From Acidovorax sp. GBBC 1281 (lineage in GTDB: Bacteria > Pseudomonadota > Gammaproteobacteria > Burkholderiales > Burkholderiaceae_C), in contig NZ_CP097269.1 in NCBI RefSeq assembly GCF_028473645.1, forward strand, positions 1,372,001-1,436,000: 64,000 nucleotides of DNA, read 5' to 3'. This document shows positions 10,538 to 19,692 of this stretch, piece after piece. The notes beneath the pieces are model-generated. The model saw only the letters and a list, made by a program, of their open reading frames with translations. It was not told the origin of the DNA and did not search any database. Each line of letters starts with the position of its first letter. Position 1 is the first letter of the stretch. The position numbers were made by a program, and so were the translations under genes.

Positions 10538-10553
10538 TACCGGGTGCTCCCGC

Positions 10554-12365
10554 TCACAGCACTTCGCTGGCGAAGTCCGCCAGGCGTGAGCGCTCGCCGC
10601 GCGCCAGGGTGATGTGGCCGCTGTGCGGCCAGCCCTTGAAGCGGTCCACCGCGTAGGTCAGGCCGGACGAGCCTTCGGTCAGGTAGGGCGTGTCGATCTG
10701 CGCCAGGTTGCCCATGCAGATGATCTTGGTGCCCGGGCCCGCCCGCGTGATGAGCGTCTTCATCTGCTTGGGCGTGAGGTTCTGCGCCTCGTCGATGATC
10801 ACGTACTTGTTGAGGAAGGTGCGCCCGCGCATGAAGTTCATGCTCTTGATCTTGATGCGGCTGCGGATCAGCTCGTTGGTGGCGGCGCGGCCCCATTCGC
10901 CGGCGTTGCCGCCGTCGCCCTTGGCCAGAAACTCCAGGTTGTCGTCCAGCGCGCCCATCCATGGGCCCATCTTTTCCTCTTCGGTGCCGGGCAGGAAGCC
11001 GATGTCCTCGCCCACGCTCACCGTGGCGCGGGTCATGATGATCTCGGTGTAGCGGCGCTCGTCCAGCACCTGCGTGAGTCCCGCGGCCAGCGCCATCAGC
11101 GTTTTGCCGGTGCCGGCCGTGCCGGTGAGGGTGACGAAGTCCACCTCGGGGTCCATGAGCAGGTTCATGGCGAAGTTCTGCTCGCGGTTGCGGGTGTTCA
11201 CGCCCCAGATGGCGTTCTTGGCCGAGCCGTAGTCCTTGAGCGTCTGCAGCACCGCGGTGCGGTCGCGGATCTCGGTCACGCGGGCGAACAGGCTGGGCTC
11301 GCCTGGCGCCTCGAAGTACACGAACTGGTTGATCATCAGCTGCGGCACGATTGGTCCGCCGATGCGGTAGTACGTGTGCACGCCGCTCTGCCAGCTTTCC
11401 ACGTTCTTGCCGGTCTTGATCCAGAAGTCGGCCGGCAGCGCGAGCAGGCCGGAGTACAGCAGGTCGCCGTCCTCGAGCGTCTTGTCGTTCTGGTAGTCCT
11501 CGGCGTTCAGGCCGAGCGCGCGCGCCTTGACGCGCATGTTGATGTCCTTGGACACCAGCACGACTTCGCGCGGGGCATGCAGCTTGCGCAGCGCTTCGAC
11601 GACGCCCAGGATCTGGTTGTCGGCCTTGCCCTGGGGCAGGCTGGTGGGCAGGCTGTAGTCGAGCGGCGCCGTCTGGAAATACAGGCAGCCGCCGGCCGCG
11701 CGCTGGCCGGTGGAGTCGAGCTTGAGCCCGCGCGCGATGTCGGCGCCCTGCGCGGCGGCCAGGGCGTCGAGCGTGCGGCTGGCCTGGCGTCCGTTGCGGG
11801 CGACCTCGGTCATGCCTTTCTTGTGGCCGTCGAGCTCCTCGAGCACGATCATCGGCAGGAAGATGTCGTGCTCCTCGAATCGGAAGAGGCTGGTGGGGTC
11901 GTGCAGCAGCACGTTGGTGTCCAGCACGAACATCTTTTTGGGGCCGTTGCTGCGCACCTTGCGGCTGCGCGCGCTGGGCGCCGCGGCGGGGGCTGGTGCG
12001 GGCTCGGGTGCCGCGGTGCGTGCCTGCACCGGCTCGGCCAGGGCGGACTCACGGGCCTGCACCGGCGCAGGGGCCGGCGCGGCGCGGCGGCGCGACGGCG
12101 CGCGCTGCTCGAGTTGCGGCGGTGCCTCGCTGGCCACTGGCGCGGGTGCACGCACGCCAGTGCTTTCATTGCGGGGTGCAGCGTCGCGGGCGGACGGGGC
12201 CGTGCGCGCGGGCTTGCGGGTGGAACGGGTGGCGGGAGGGTTGGCGGGTTCGAAGGCTTCGACCGGTTCGTCAACGGCGGTCAGGTCCGCACGGGCCGCG
12301 GTCTGGTGGTAAGCATCCGGAGAAAGCAGCGCGGCGCGCCGGGTGGGGGCGGGGGGCAGGGGCAT
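10554..12365 (-). CDS. PhoH family ATPase with N-terminal PIN domain
   Basis: A 603-residue fusion. Residues 1-140 are low-complexity and Ala/Pro/Arg-rich, probably disordered. A PIN ribonuclease domain starts near residue 143 (FVLDTNVLLHDP, with acidic VLEELDGHKKG). The PhoH ATPase domain has Walker A GTAGTGKT near residue 415 and Walker B FLNKYVIIDEAQN. PIN-PhoH proteins (PhoH2 class) couple RNA cleavage to a helicase-like ATPase in some bacteria; that activity is inferred here. It lies between a terminator and the small coiled-coil gene on the same strand. Confidence 0.93.
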   Translation of the reverse strand: MPLPPAPTRRAALLSPDAYHQTAARADLTAVDEPVEAFEPANPPATRSTRKPARTAPSARDAAPRNESTGVRAPAPVASEAPPQLEQRAPSRRRAAPAPAPVQARESALAEPVQARTAAPEPAPAPAAAPSARSRKVRSNGPKKMFVLDTNVLLHDPTSLFRFEEHDIFLPMIVLEELDGHKKGMTEVARNGRQASRTLDALAAAQGADIARGLKLDSTGQRAAGGCLYFQTAPLDYSLPTSLPQGKADNQILGVVEALRKLHAPREVVLVSKDINMRVKARALGLNAEDYQNDKTLEDGDLLYSGLLALPADFWIKTGKNVESWQSGVHTYYRIGGPIVPQLMINQFVYFEAPGEPSLFARVTEIRDRTAVLQTLKDYGSAKNAIWGVNTRNREQNFAMNLLMDPEVDFVTLTGTAGTGKTLMALAAGLTQVLDERRYTEIIMTRATVSVGEDIGFLPGTEEEKMGPWMGALDDNLEFLAKGDGGNAGEWGRAATNELIRSRIKIKSMNFMRGRTFLNKYVIIDEAQNLTPKQMKTLITRAGPGTKIICMGNLAQIDTPYLTEGSSGLTYAVDRFKGWPHSGHITLARGERSRLADFASEVL

Positions 12366-12398
12366 GGTGCAATGGTCTCGATGGGATGTTCAGAAAGC

Positions 12399-12429
12399 AA
12401 AAAGCCGCCTGGAGGCCAAGGCGGCTTTT
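12399..12429 (-). terminator. terminator after bcp
   Basis: On the minus strand AAAAGCCGCC-TTGGCCTCCA-GGCGGCTTTTT forms a 10 bp stem with a T tail. It lies between the bcp-type peroxiredoxin and the phoH-like gene. The symmetrical A and T runs would also let it work on the plus strand. Confidence 0.8.
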
Positions 12430-12519
12430 GGGTGAGGGGAGGGCGTTGCGTTTCTCAGCAGCATCGACCCATTATGCATGCTCCCCATGACGGCCCGCGG
12501 CAGCCTGCCGCAGCCGGCT

Positions 12520-13005
12520 TCAGGCGGCTTTCTTGAGCGCCTTGATGGACTTCACGGCCTTGAGCACTTCGTCCACATGGCCCGGCACCTTGAGGCCGCG
12601 CCATTCATGGGCGAGGATGCCGTCGGGGCCGACCAGGAACGTGCTGCGTTCGATGCCCTTGACCTTCTTGCCGTACATGATCTTGTTCTTGACCACGCCG
12701 AACATGTGGCACATTTTTTCTTCGGTGTCGGCGATCAGTTCGAACGGAAGTTCGAGCTTTTCCTTGAAGTCGTCGTGCGACTTCATGTTGTCGCGCGACA
12801 CGCCGAAGACGGCTGCGCCGGCCTTGACGAAGTCTTTGTACTTGTCGCGGAACTGCATGGCTTCGGTGGTGCAGCCAGGGGTGTTGTCCTTGGGGTAGAA
12901 GTACAGAATCAGAACCTGGCCAAGATGCGAGGTATTGGAGACCTTGATCCCCCCGGTCGCGTTGGCTTCAAATTCAGGTAGGGGTTTGTTGACAACGATC
13001 GCCAT
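12520..13005 (-). CDS. bcp: thioredoxin-dependent peroxiredoxin, Bcp/PrxQ type
   Basis: A 161-residue thiol peroxidase that reduces hydroperoxides. The peroxidatic site reads DNTPGCTTEA with Cys45. E. coli Bcp has a resolving cysteine five residues later; that position is not cysteine here. The only other cysteine seen is near residue 99 (EEKMCHMF), so a one-cysteine or atypical two-cysteine mechanism is likely. I start at the ATG of MAIVVNK; an in-frame TTG three codons upstream is less likely. Confidence 0.93.
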   Translation of the reverse strand: MAIVVNKPLPEFEANATGGIKVSNTSHLGQVLILYFYPKDNTPGCTTEAMQFRDKYKDFVKAGAAVFGVSRDNMKSHDDFKEKLELPFELIADTEEKMCHMFGVVKNKIMYGKKVKGIERSTFLVGPDGILAHEWRGLKVPGHVDEVLKAVKSIKALKKAA

Positions 13006-13168
13006 GGCACTCAATCTCTCAGGATGAAAGTCGTTGAAAAGCCGGGGGAGCGGTGTGTGTTATTGCTCTTGGAGGGCCCCCGACCGCAACCGGAGATTTT
13101 ACCTTGAAACGGACTCTTTCGCACTCTTTCAGGCCCTGCAGTCTGTAACCAAAGTACACAACTGGCGA

Positions 13169-13540
13169 TCAAGGCTCCAGCAGCAGGGCGGCGACCACGT
13201 TGCGCCCCTCGCCCGCCAGGATGTTGTAGGTGCGGCAGGCCGCCGGGGTGTCCATGGTCTCCAGCCCCATGCGCTTGGCCATCAGCGGCTGCAGCCAGGC
13301 GGGCGGCGGAAAGCGGTTGCGCGTGCCGCTGCCGAAAAGGATGAGTTCCGCATCGAGCCCGGCCAGTTGCGCGAAGTGCGCCGGCGTGAGGTCTTCGAAG
13401 CTCGTGCAGTCCCACGCCTGGCGGAGCCCGCGCGAGCCGAGGATCACGCTCGTCGTGAGCTTTTCGCCGTCCACGCCGATCCAGCCGGGGCCGTAGGCGC
13501 TGATGGTCTGCGTTTCGGAGCGGTCGGGCTGGAATTTCAT
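13169..13540 (-). CDS. Mth938-like (DUF498) domain protein
   Basis: A 123-residue protein of the Mth938 family, small single-domain proteins of unknown biochemical role. The family pattern is visible as ISAYGPGWIGVDGEK, ELILFGSGTRNRFPPP and METMDTPAACRTYNIL-like residues near 90-110, followed by EGRNVVAALL. The length is typical. It is divergent from alaA, and the two share a 170-base intergenic region. Confidence 0.85.
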   Translation of the reverse strand: MKFQPDRSETQTISAYGPGWIGVDGEKLTTSVILGSRGLRQAWDCTSFEDLTPAHFAQLAGLDAELILFGSGTRNRFPPPAWLQPLMAKRMGLETMDTPAACRTYNILAGEGRNVVAALLLEP

Positions 13541-13643
13541 TCGCTTTGGATGGATATCCGTTTGTGGGAAAAGGTGTGCTACGAGGGGCCAAAGGGTGCC
13601 AGGGCGCTGCGGGAACTGTGGTCAAATTATAGGTTTCGCCACA

Positions 13644-13656
13644 GAGGCAATGCCTC
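13644..13656. promoter_or_regulatory. short palindrome in the divergent Mth938-alaA intergenic region
   Basis: GAGGCA-A-TGCCTC is a perfect 6+1+6 base dyad 55 bases before the alaA ATG. It could be an operator for either divergent gene. This is a weak, position-based suggestion. Confidence 0.3.
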
Positions 13657-13710
13657 CTGGCGGGTCTCTGAGTCCCCCGTGTCCGGCTCCCGTCCTTTTT
13701 TCGCCAGCGC

Positions 13711-14940
13711 ATGAAGACCATCCAAAAATCCGCGAAGCTCAATAACGTTCTCTACGATGTCCGGGGCCCGATCGTGGACGCGGCCAAGCAGATGGAGGAC
13801 GAGGGGCAGAAGATCATCAAGCTGAACATCGGCAACCTCGCGCCGTTCGGCTTTGACGCCCCTGAGGAAATCCAGCAGGACATGATCCGCAACCTGCCCA
13901 ACTCGGCGGGCTATTCGGACAGCAAGGGCATCTTCGGCGCGCGCAAGGCGGTGATGCACTACAGCCAGCAGCAGGGCGTTACGGGCGTGACGCTCGACGA
14001 CATCTACCTGGGCAACGGCGCGAGCGACCTGATCGGCATGGCCACCAACGCGCTGCTCGACGACGGTGACGAACTGCTGGTGCCCGCGCCCGACTACCCC
14101 CTGTGGACCGCCGTCGCCAGCCTGTCGGGTGGCAAGCCCGTGCACTACCTGTGCGACGAGGCCAACGGCTGGATGCCTGACCTGGACGACATCCGCGCCA
14201 AGATCACGCCGCGGACCAAGGGGCTGGTGGTCATCAACCCCAACAACCCCACGGGCGCGATGTACTCCGACGAGCTGCTCAAGGCCCTGGTGCAGATCGC
14301 CCGCGAGCACGGCCTGGTGCTGCTGGCCGACGAGGTGTACGACAAGGTGCTGTACGACGGCGTCACGCACACGGCGCTGGCCAGCCTGTCCACCGACGTG
14401 CTCACGCTGACCTTCAACTCGCTCTCCAAGGCCTACCGCTCGTGCGGCTACCGCGCGGGCTGGATGGTGATCTCGGGCAACAAGGAAGTGGCCCGCGATT
14501 ACATCGAGGGCATCAACATGCTCGCCAACATCAAGCTGGGCTCCAACGTGCCCGGCCAGTGGGCCATCCAGACGGCGCTGGGCGGCTACCAGAGCATCAA
14601 CGACCTGGTCCGGGAAGGCGGGCGCCTGCGGCGCCAGCGCGACCTGGCCTATGAACTCATCTCGGCGATCCCGGGCGTGAGCTGCGTGAAACCCAAGGCG
14701 GCGCTCTACATGTTCCCCCGCCTGGACCCCGCGATGTACCCCATCGCCGACGACCGCCAATTCTTCATGGAGGTGTTGCGCGCCACGCGCGTGATGCTGG
14801 TGCAGGGCTCGGGCTTCAATTACCCCGACCAACAGCACTTCCGCATCGTGTTCCTGCCCCACGAGGACGACCTGCGCGTGGCCATCGGCCGCCTGGCGGA
14901 TTTCCTCGCCAGGTACCGGCAGCAGCACGGCACCGCCTGA
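13711..14940 (+). CDS. alaA: glutamate-pyruvate aminotransferase, AlaA-type
   Basis: A fold-type I PLP aminotransferase of 409 residues that very probably makes alanine from pyruvate and glutamate. The N-terminus MKTIQKSAKLNNVLYDVRGP and the block IKLNIGNLAPFGFDAPEE are typical of AlaA. The PLP lysine is near residue 240 in SLSKAYRSCGYRAGW, and NPNNPTGA holds the cofactor-binding asparagine. It lies upstream of hom and thrC in the same direction. A dispersed repeat fills most of the gap to hom. Confidence 0.9.
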   Translation: MKTIQKSAKLNNVLYDVRGPIVDAAKQMEDEGQKIIKLNIGNLAPFGFDAPEEIQQDMIRNLPNSAGYSDSKGIFGARKAVMHYSQQQGVTGVTLDDIYLGNGASDLIGMATNALLDDGDELLVPAPDYPLWTAVASLSGGKPVHYLCDEANGWMPDLDDIRAKITPRTKGLVVINPNNPTGAMYSDELLKALVQIAREHGLVLLADEVYDKVLYDGVTHTALASLSTDVLTLTFNSLSKAYRSCGYRAGWMVISGNKEVARDYIEGINMLANIKLGSNVPGQWAIQTALGGYQSINDLVREGGRLRRQRDLAYELISAIPGVSCVKPKAALYMFPRLDPAMYPIADDRQFFMEVLRATRVMLVQGSGFNYPDQQHFRIVFLPHEDDLRVAIGRLADFLARYRQQHGTA

Positions 14941-14947
14941 GCCTTTA

Positions 14948-15003
14948 CTCCTATTTTCATAGCTGCCAGCGCATATTCAACTAGCGCTGCAGTGCAATTT
15001 GAC
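14948..15003 (+). repeat. Comamonadaceae-type dispersed intergenic repeat, copy 2 (diverged)
   Basis: Lies between alaA and hom. It carries module A as CAGCGCATATTCAACTAGCGC (14967-14987). Upstream is CATAGCTG, a degenerate half of module B, so the two modules are in a different order from copy 1. Confidence 0.6.
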
Positions 15004-15016
15004 TGGTAATTCGATC

Positions 15017-16378
15017 ATGAAACCGATCCAAGTGGGCCTGCTGGGCATTGGCACCGTCGGCAGCGGCGTCTTCAACGTGCTGCAACGCAACCAGGAGGAA
15101 ATCCGCCGCCGCGCCGGCCGTGGCATCGAGATCGCCATGGTGGCCGACCTCGACGCGGCCCGCGCCAGGACCGTCGTGGGCGACACCGCCCAGGTGGTGA
15201 GCGATGCGCGCGCCGTCATCGCCAACCCCGACATCGACATCGTGGTCGAGCTGATCGGCGGCTATGGCATCGCCAAGGCCCTGGTGCTGGAGGCGATTGC
15301 CGCCGGCAAGCACGTGGTCACCGCCAACAAGGCGCTGCTGGCCGTGCACGGCACCGAGATCTTCGCGGCCGCGTCGGCCAAGGGCGTGATGGTGGCCTTC
15401 GAGGCCGCCGTGGCCGGGGGCATCCCGATCATCAAGGCGCTGCGCGAAGGGCTCACCGCCAACCGCATCCAGTGGATCGCCGGCATCATCAACGGCACCA
15501 CCAACTTCATCCTGTCCGAGATGCGCGACAAGGGCCTGGACTTCGACGTGGTGCTGAAAGAGGCGCAGCGACTGGGCTATGCCGAGGCCGATCCGACCTT
15601 CGACATCGAAGGCGTGGACGCCGCGCACAAGGCCACCATCATGTCGGCCATCGCCTTCGGCATCCCGGTGCAGTTCGACAAGGCCTACGTGGAAGGCATC
15701 ACCAAGCTCGGCGCGGCCGACATCCGCTACGCCGAGCAACTGGGCTACCGCATCAAGCTGCTGGGCATCGCCAAGCGCCGCTCCGGCGCGGGCGCGGCCT
15801 CCGGCCAGACCGACGGCGTGGAGCTGCGCGTGCATCCCACGCTGGTGCCCGCCAAGCGCCTGATCGCCAACGTGGAAGGCGCCATGAACGCCGTGGTCGT
15901 GCAGGGCGATGCCGTGGGCACCACGCTGTACTACGGCAAGGGCGCCGGCAGCGAGCCCACGGCCAGCGCCGTGATCGCCGACCTGGTGGACATCGCCCGC
16001 CTGGCCTCGGCCGACCCCGAGCACCGCGTGCCGCACCTGGCCTTCCAGTCGCACACGCTCGACCAGGCCATGGGCACGCTGCCCGTGCTGCCCATGAGCG
16101 AGGTCGTCACCAGCTACTACCTGCGCCTGCGCGTGGCCGACGAGGCCGGCGTGCTGGCCAAGGTCACGGGCCTGCTGGCCACGGCCGGCATCAGCATCGA
16201 CGCGGTGCTGCAGCGCGAGGCCGACGAGGTGGGCGGCGAGGGTTCCACGCAGACCGACCTCATCATCCTCACGCACGACACGCGCGAGGGCACGATGAAC
16301 GACGCCATCGCGCAGATGCAGGCGCTGCCCACGGTGCTGGGCCCCATCACGCGCATCCGCAAGGAGGAGCTGAACTGA
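15017..16378 (+). CDS. hom: homoserine dehydrogenase
   Basis: Hom (453 residues) reduces aspartate semialdehyde to homoserine for threonine and methionine synthesis. The NAD(P)-binding fold opens PIQVGLLGIGTVGSGV. The catalytic domain has GGIPIIKALREGL and IINGTTNFIL. A C-terminal ACT domain (residues about 350-435, YYLRLRVADEAGVLAKVTG) is the usual site of threonine feedback inhibition. I use the ATG at 15017; a TTG six codons upstream is also open. It is a monofunctional enzyme without aspartokinase. Its TGA overlaps the thrC ATG by one base. Confidence 0.97.
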   Translation: MKPIQVGLLGIGTVGSGVFNVLQRNQEEIRRRAGRGIEIAMVADLDAARARTVVGDTAQVVSDARAVIANPDIDIVVELIGGYGIAKALVLEAIAAGKHVVTANKALLAVHGTEIFAAASAKGVMVAFEAAVAGGIPIIKALREGLTANRIQWIAGIINGTTNFILSEMRDKGLDFDVVLKEAQRLGYAEADPTFDIEGVDAAHKATIMSAIAFGIPVQFDKAYVEGITKLGAADIRYAEQLGYRIKLLGIAKRRSGAGAASGQTDGVELRVHPTLVPAKRLIANVEGAMNAVVVQGDAVGTTLYYGKGAGSEPTASAVIADLVDIARLASADPEHRVPHLAFQSHTLDQAMGTLPVLPMSEVVTSYYLRLRVADEAGVLAKVTGLLATAGISIDAVLQREADEVGGEGSTQTDLIILTHDTREGTMNDAIAQMQALPTVLGPITRIRKEELN

Positions 16379-17805
16379 TGCTTTACGTCTCGACCCGCGG
16401 TCACGCCGACCGCAAGCATTTCTGCGACATCCTGCTGGAAGGCCTCGCGCCCGATGGCGGCCTGTACCTGCCCGAGCGCTACCCGCAGATCGACGACGCG
16501 GCGCTCACCCGCCTGCGCCGTGCCTACCACGAGCAGGGCTACGCGGAGCTGGCCTTCCAGATCCTGTCGCTCTACATCGACGACATTCCCGCGGCGGATC
16601 TCAAGCGCCTGTGCGAGAAGACGTACACGGCCGAGGTGTTCGGCACCGGCGAGATCGTGCCGCTGCGCCACCTGGAAAACAGCCTGTGGCTCGAAGCCCT
16701 GTCCAACGGCCCCACGCTGGCCTTCAAGGACATGGCGATGCAGCTGCTGGGCAACCTGTTCGAATACGAACTGGCGCGCCGCGGCGAGACGCTCAACATC
16801 CTGGGCGCGACCAGCGGCGACACCGGCAGCGCCGCCGAATACGCCATGAAGGGCAAGCAGGGCGTGCGCGTCTTCATGACCAGCCCGCACGGCCGCATGA
16901 GCGCGTTCCAGCAGGCGCAGATGTTCAGCCTGCAGGACGAGAACATCCACAACCTCGCCATCGAGGGCGTGTTCGACGATTGCCAGGACATCGTCAAGGC
17001 CGTGAGCAACGACCTGGCCTTCAAGCGCCAGTACAAGATCGGCACGGTCAATTCGATCAACTGGGCGCGCCTGCTGGCGCAGGTGGTGTATTACTTCGCC
17101 GGCTACGTGCAGGCCACCGACACCAACGACCAGAAGGTGAGCTTCACCGTGCCGTCGGGCAACTTCGGCAACGTCTGCGCGGGCCACGTGGCGCGCATGA
17201 TGGGCCTGCCGATCGACCAGCTGGTGGTGGCGACGAACGAGAACGACGTGCTGGACGAGTTCTTCCGCACGGGCGTGTACCGCGTGCGCGGCAGCGCCGA
17301 CACGCACGAGACCTCCAGCCCGTCCATGGACATCAGCAAGGCGAGCAACTTCGAGCGCTTCGTGTTCGACCTGCTCGGCCGCGACGGCGCCCGCACGCAG
17401 GCGCTGTTCGGTGAGGCCCTGGCCCGGGACGGCGCGTTCGACCTGAGCGGCGATCCAGCCTTCGCCGAAGCGGCGGGGCGCTACGGCTTCGTGAGCGGCA
17501 AGAGCACGCATGCGGACCGCATCGCGACCATCCGCGACACGTTCCAGCGTTTCGGCGTGACGATCGACACCCACACCGCCGACGGCGTGAAGGTGGCGCG
17601 CGAGCACATCCGTCCCGGCGTGCCGATGCTGGTGCTGGAAACCGCGCTGCCGATCAAGTTCGCCGAGACCATCGTCGAGGCGCTGGGCCAACCGCCCGAG
17701 CGGCCGGCCAAGTTCGAGGGCATCGAGGCGCTGCCCAAGCGCGTGCAGGTCATGCCGGCCGACGTGGTGCTGGTCAAGGCCTACATCAGCCGCCACTGCG
17801 CCTGA
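16378..17805 (+). CDS. thrC: threonine synthase
   Basis: ThrC (475 residues) converts O-phosphohomoserine to threonine with PLP. The opening MLYVSTRGHADRKHF and the PLP lysine block LAFKDMAMQLLG (near residue 117) are diagnostic, as are the phosphate loop GATSGDTGSAAEYA and VPSGNFGN. It belongs to the long fungal/proteobacterial class of threonine synthases. The start overlaps the hom stop (TGATG), indicating translational coupling. A strong AAGGAGG lies just before. Confidence 0.98.
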   Translation: MLYVSTRGHADRKHFCDILLEGLAPDGGLYLPERYPQIDDAALTRLRRAYHEQGYAELAFQILSLYIDDIPAADLKRLCEKTYTAEVFGTGEIVPLRHLENSLWLEALSNGPTLAFKDMAMQLLGNLFEYELARRGETLNILGATSGDTGSAAEYAMKGKQGVRVFMTSPHGRMSAFQQAQMFSLQDENIHNLAIEGVFDDCQDIVKAVSNDLAFKRQYKIGTVNSINWARLLAQVVYYFAGYVQATDTNDQKVSFTVPSGNFGNVCAGHVARMMGLPIDQLVVATNENDVLDEFFRTGVYRVRGSADTHETSSPSMDISKASNFERFVFDLLGRDGARTQALFGEALARDGAFDLSGDPAFAEAAGRYGFVSGKSTHADRIATIRDTFQRFGVTIDTHTADGVKVAREHIRPGVPMLVLETALPIKFAETIVEALGQPPERPAKFEGIEALPKRVQVMPADVVLVKAYISRHCA

Positions 17806-17862
17806 GTCCTTCCAGGCGGGTTTTGTGCCGAATCGGGCCGATGCCATAGTGCTTATTGTCCC

Positions 17863-17887
17863 TTTTGCTATTAAATTAATAGCAAAA
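17863..17887. repeat. 25-base perfect palindrome upstream of mobB (repeat module B)
   Basis: TTTTGCTATTAA-A-TTAATAGCAAAA has perfect 12-base arms around one base. It ends 3 bases before the mobB AGGAG ribosome site. It is the symmetrical form of the GCTAT..ATAGC module found after dnaB. Confidence 0.7.
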
Positions 17888-17901
17888 ACCAGGAGATCGC
17901 A

Positions 17902-18459
17902 ATGAAGGTGGTGGGCTTTGCCGGGTTCTCGGGCAGCGGCAAGACCACGCTGATCGAGCGGCTCATTCCCGCTTTAGGCCGGCGCGGGCAGCGCGTATCG
18001 GTGGTCAAGCACGCGCACCACCGGTTCGACGTCGATCACCCCGGCAAGGACACCTGGCGCCACCGCGAGGCCGGGGCGTTCGAGGTGGTGGCGGCTTCGG
18101 ACCGGCGGATGGTGCTGATGCGCGAGTTCGCCCAGCCCACCGAACCCGGCGTGCACGGCCTGCTGGCCGAGCTGGATGACCGGGTGGACTGGGCCCTGGT
18201 GGAGGGCTTCAAGGAGGGCGATCTGCCCAAGGTGGAGGTGTGGCGCTCGCCGTCGCCCGATTACACCGAGCGCAGCGTGCGCTATGCGCACGACCCGTTC
18301 GTCGTCGCCGTGGTGACCGATGCCCCCGCCCGCCTGCCCGTGCCCACCGGGCTGCCCGTCTTCGATGGCTGGGCCGGCCCGGTCGATGCCCTGGCCGACT
18401 GGCTGATCGCCCAGGGCTCGCGCTTTCACTATGTTCCGCCACCGCCTGGAGTCCGCTGA
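17902..18459 (+). CDS. mobB: molybdopterin-guanine dinucleotide biosynthesis protein B
   Basis: MobB (185 residues) is a P-loop GTPase that assists formation of the guanine-dinucleotide form of molybdenum cofactor. Walker A is GFSGSGKTTL (residues 8-17). The family motif VVKHAHHRFDVDHPGKDTWRH follows, and later DWALVEGFKEGDLPKVEV. AGGAG precedes the ATG. The stop codon directly abuts the moeA start (TGAATG), so the pair is coupled. Confidence 0.95.
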   Translation: MKVVGFAGFSGSGKTTLIERLIPALGRRGQRVSVVKHAHHRFDVDHPGKDTWRHREAGAFEVVAASDRRMVLMREFAQPTEPGVHGLLAELDDRVDWALVEGFKEGDLPKVEVWRSPSPDYTERSVRYAHDPFVVAVVTDAPARLPVPTGLPVFDGWAGPVDALADWLIAQGSRFHYVPPPPGVR

Positions 18460-19692
18460 ATGCCCGCTGCCGCCCGCCCCCCGATGAAGCCCCTGGACGA
18501 GGCGCTGGCCGAGCTGCTGGGCCAAGCCGTGCCCCTGGCCGGCACCGACACGGTGGACACGTTCGATGCCGATGGCCGCGTCCTGGCCGTGGCGGCCGTA
18601 TCGCCGCTGCAGGTGCCGCCCCATGACAACAGCGCCATGGACGGCTATGCCGTGCGCCGGGCCGACGTGGCCGCGGCCGGGGCGCAACTGCCCGTGTCGC
18701 AGCGCATCGCGGCCGGCAGCGCGGGCCTGCCGCTGGCCGCCGGCACGGCGGCGCGCATCTTCACGGGCGCGCCGGTGCCGCCCGGGGCCGATGCGATCGT
18801 GATGCAGGAAGACTGCCAGGCGCTGGAGGGCGACCGCGTGCAGATCGATGCCGTGCCCGCCGTCCACCAGTGGATTCGCCGCGCGGGCGAGGACATCGCG
18901 CTCGGGGCCGAGGTGCTGGCCGCGGGCACGCGGCTCACGCCGGCCGCGCTGGGTCTGGCCGCGAGCATCGGCCTGGCGCGGCTCACCGTGGCGCGGCGCC
19001 CGCGCGTGGCGCTGTTTTCGACCGGCGACGAACTCGTCATGCCCGGCGAGGTGGACCCGGCCCGCATGCCGCCCGGCGCCATCTACAACAGCAACCGGTT
19101 CTTCCTGCGGGGGCTGCTGCGCCGCCTGGGCTGCGCGGTGACCGACCTGGGCATCGTGCCCGACCGGCGCGATGCCACCCTGGAGGCGCTGCGCGGCGCC
19201 AGCCTGGAGCACGACCTGATCCTGACCAGCGGCGGCGTCTCGGTGGGCGAGGAAGATCACGTCAAGCCCGCCGTCGAGGCCCTGGGCCGGCTGGACCTGT
19301 GGCAGATCGCCATGAAGCCCGGCAAGCCTTTCGCCCATGGCCGCATCGGCGCGGCGCACTTCATGGGGCTGCCGGGCAACCCGGTATCGAGCTTCATGAC
19401 TTTCGCGCTGCTGGTGCGCCCGTTCCTGCTGCGGCTGCAGGGCGTGCAGGCCGTCGCCCCGCAGAGCGTGGAGGCCACGGCCGACTTCGACTGGCCGCGC
19501 GCGGACCGGCGCCGCGAGTTCCTGCGCGTGCGGCGCAACGCGGCGGGCGGGCTGGACCTGTTTCCCCACCAGGGATCGGGCGTGCTCACCTCGGTCGCCT
19601 GGGGCGACGGCGTGGTGGACACCCCGGCCGGCCAGACCATCGCGCGGGGCGATACCGTGCGCTTCATTCCCTGGGCGGAGCTGCAGTCATGA
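18460..19692 (+). CDS. moeA: molybdopterin molybdotransferase MoeA
   Basis: MoeA (410 residues) inserts molybdate into adenylylated molybdopterin. Visible family blocks are PPHDNSAMDGYAVR, ARIFTGAPVPPGADAIVMQE, FSTGDELV, TSGGVSVGEEDHVK and MKPGKPFAHG followed by GLPGNPVSS. The start abuts the mobB stop and the end overlaps moaD in an ATGA junction, so mobB-moeA-moaD is one transcription unit. Confidence 0.96.
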   Translation: MPAAARPPMKPLDEALAELLGQAVPLAGTDTVDTFDADGRVLAVAAVSPLQVPPHDNSAMDGYAVRRADVAAAGAQLPVSQRIAAGSAGLPLAAGTAARIFTGAPVPPGADAIVMQEDCQALEGDRVQIDAVPAVHQWIRRAGEDIALGAEVLAAGTRLTPAALGLAASIGLARLTVARRPRVALFSTGDELVMPGEVDPARMPPGAIYNSNRFFLRGLLRRLGCAVTDLGIVPDRRDATLEALRGASLEHDLILTSGGVSVGEEDHVKPAVEALGRLDLWQIAMKPGKPFAHGRIGAAHFMGLPGNPVSSFMTFALLVRPFLLRLQGVQAVAPQSVEATADFDWPRADRRREFLRVRRNAAGGLDLFPHQGSGVLTSVAWGDGVVDTPAGQTIARGDTVRFIPWAELQS

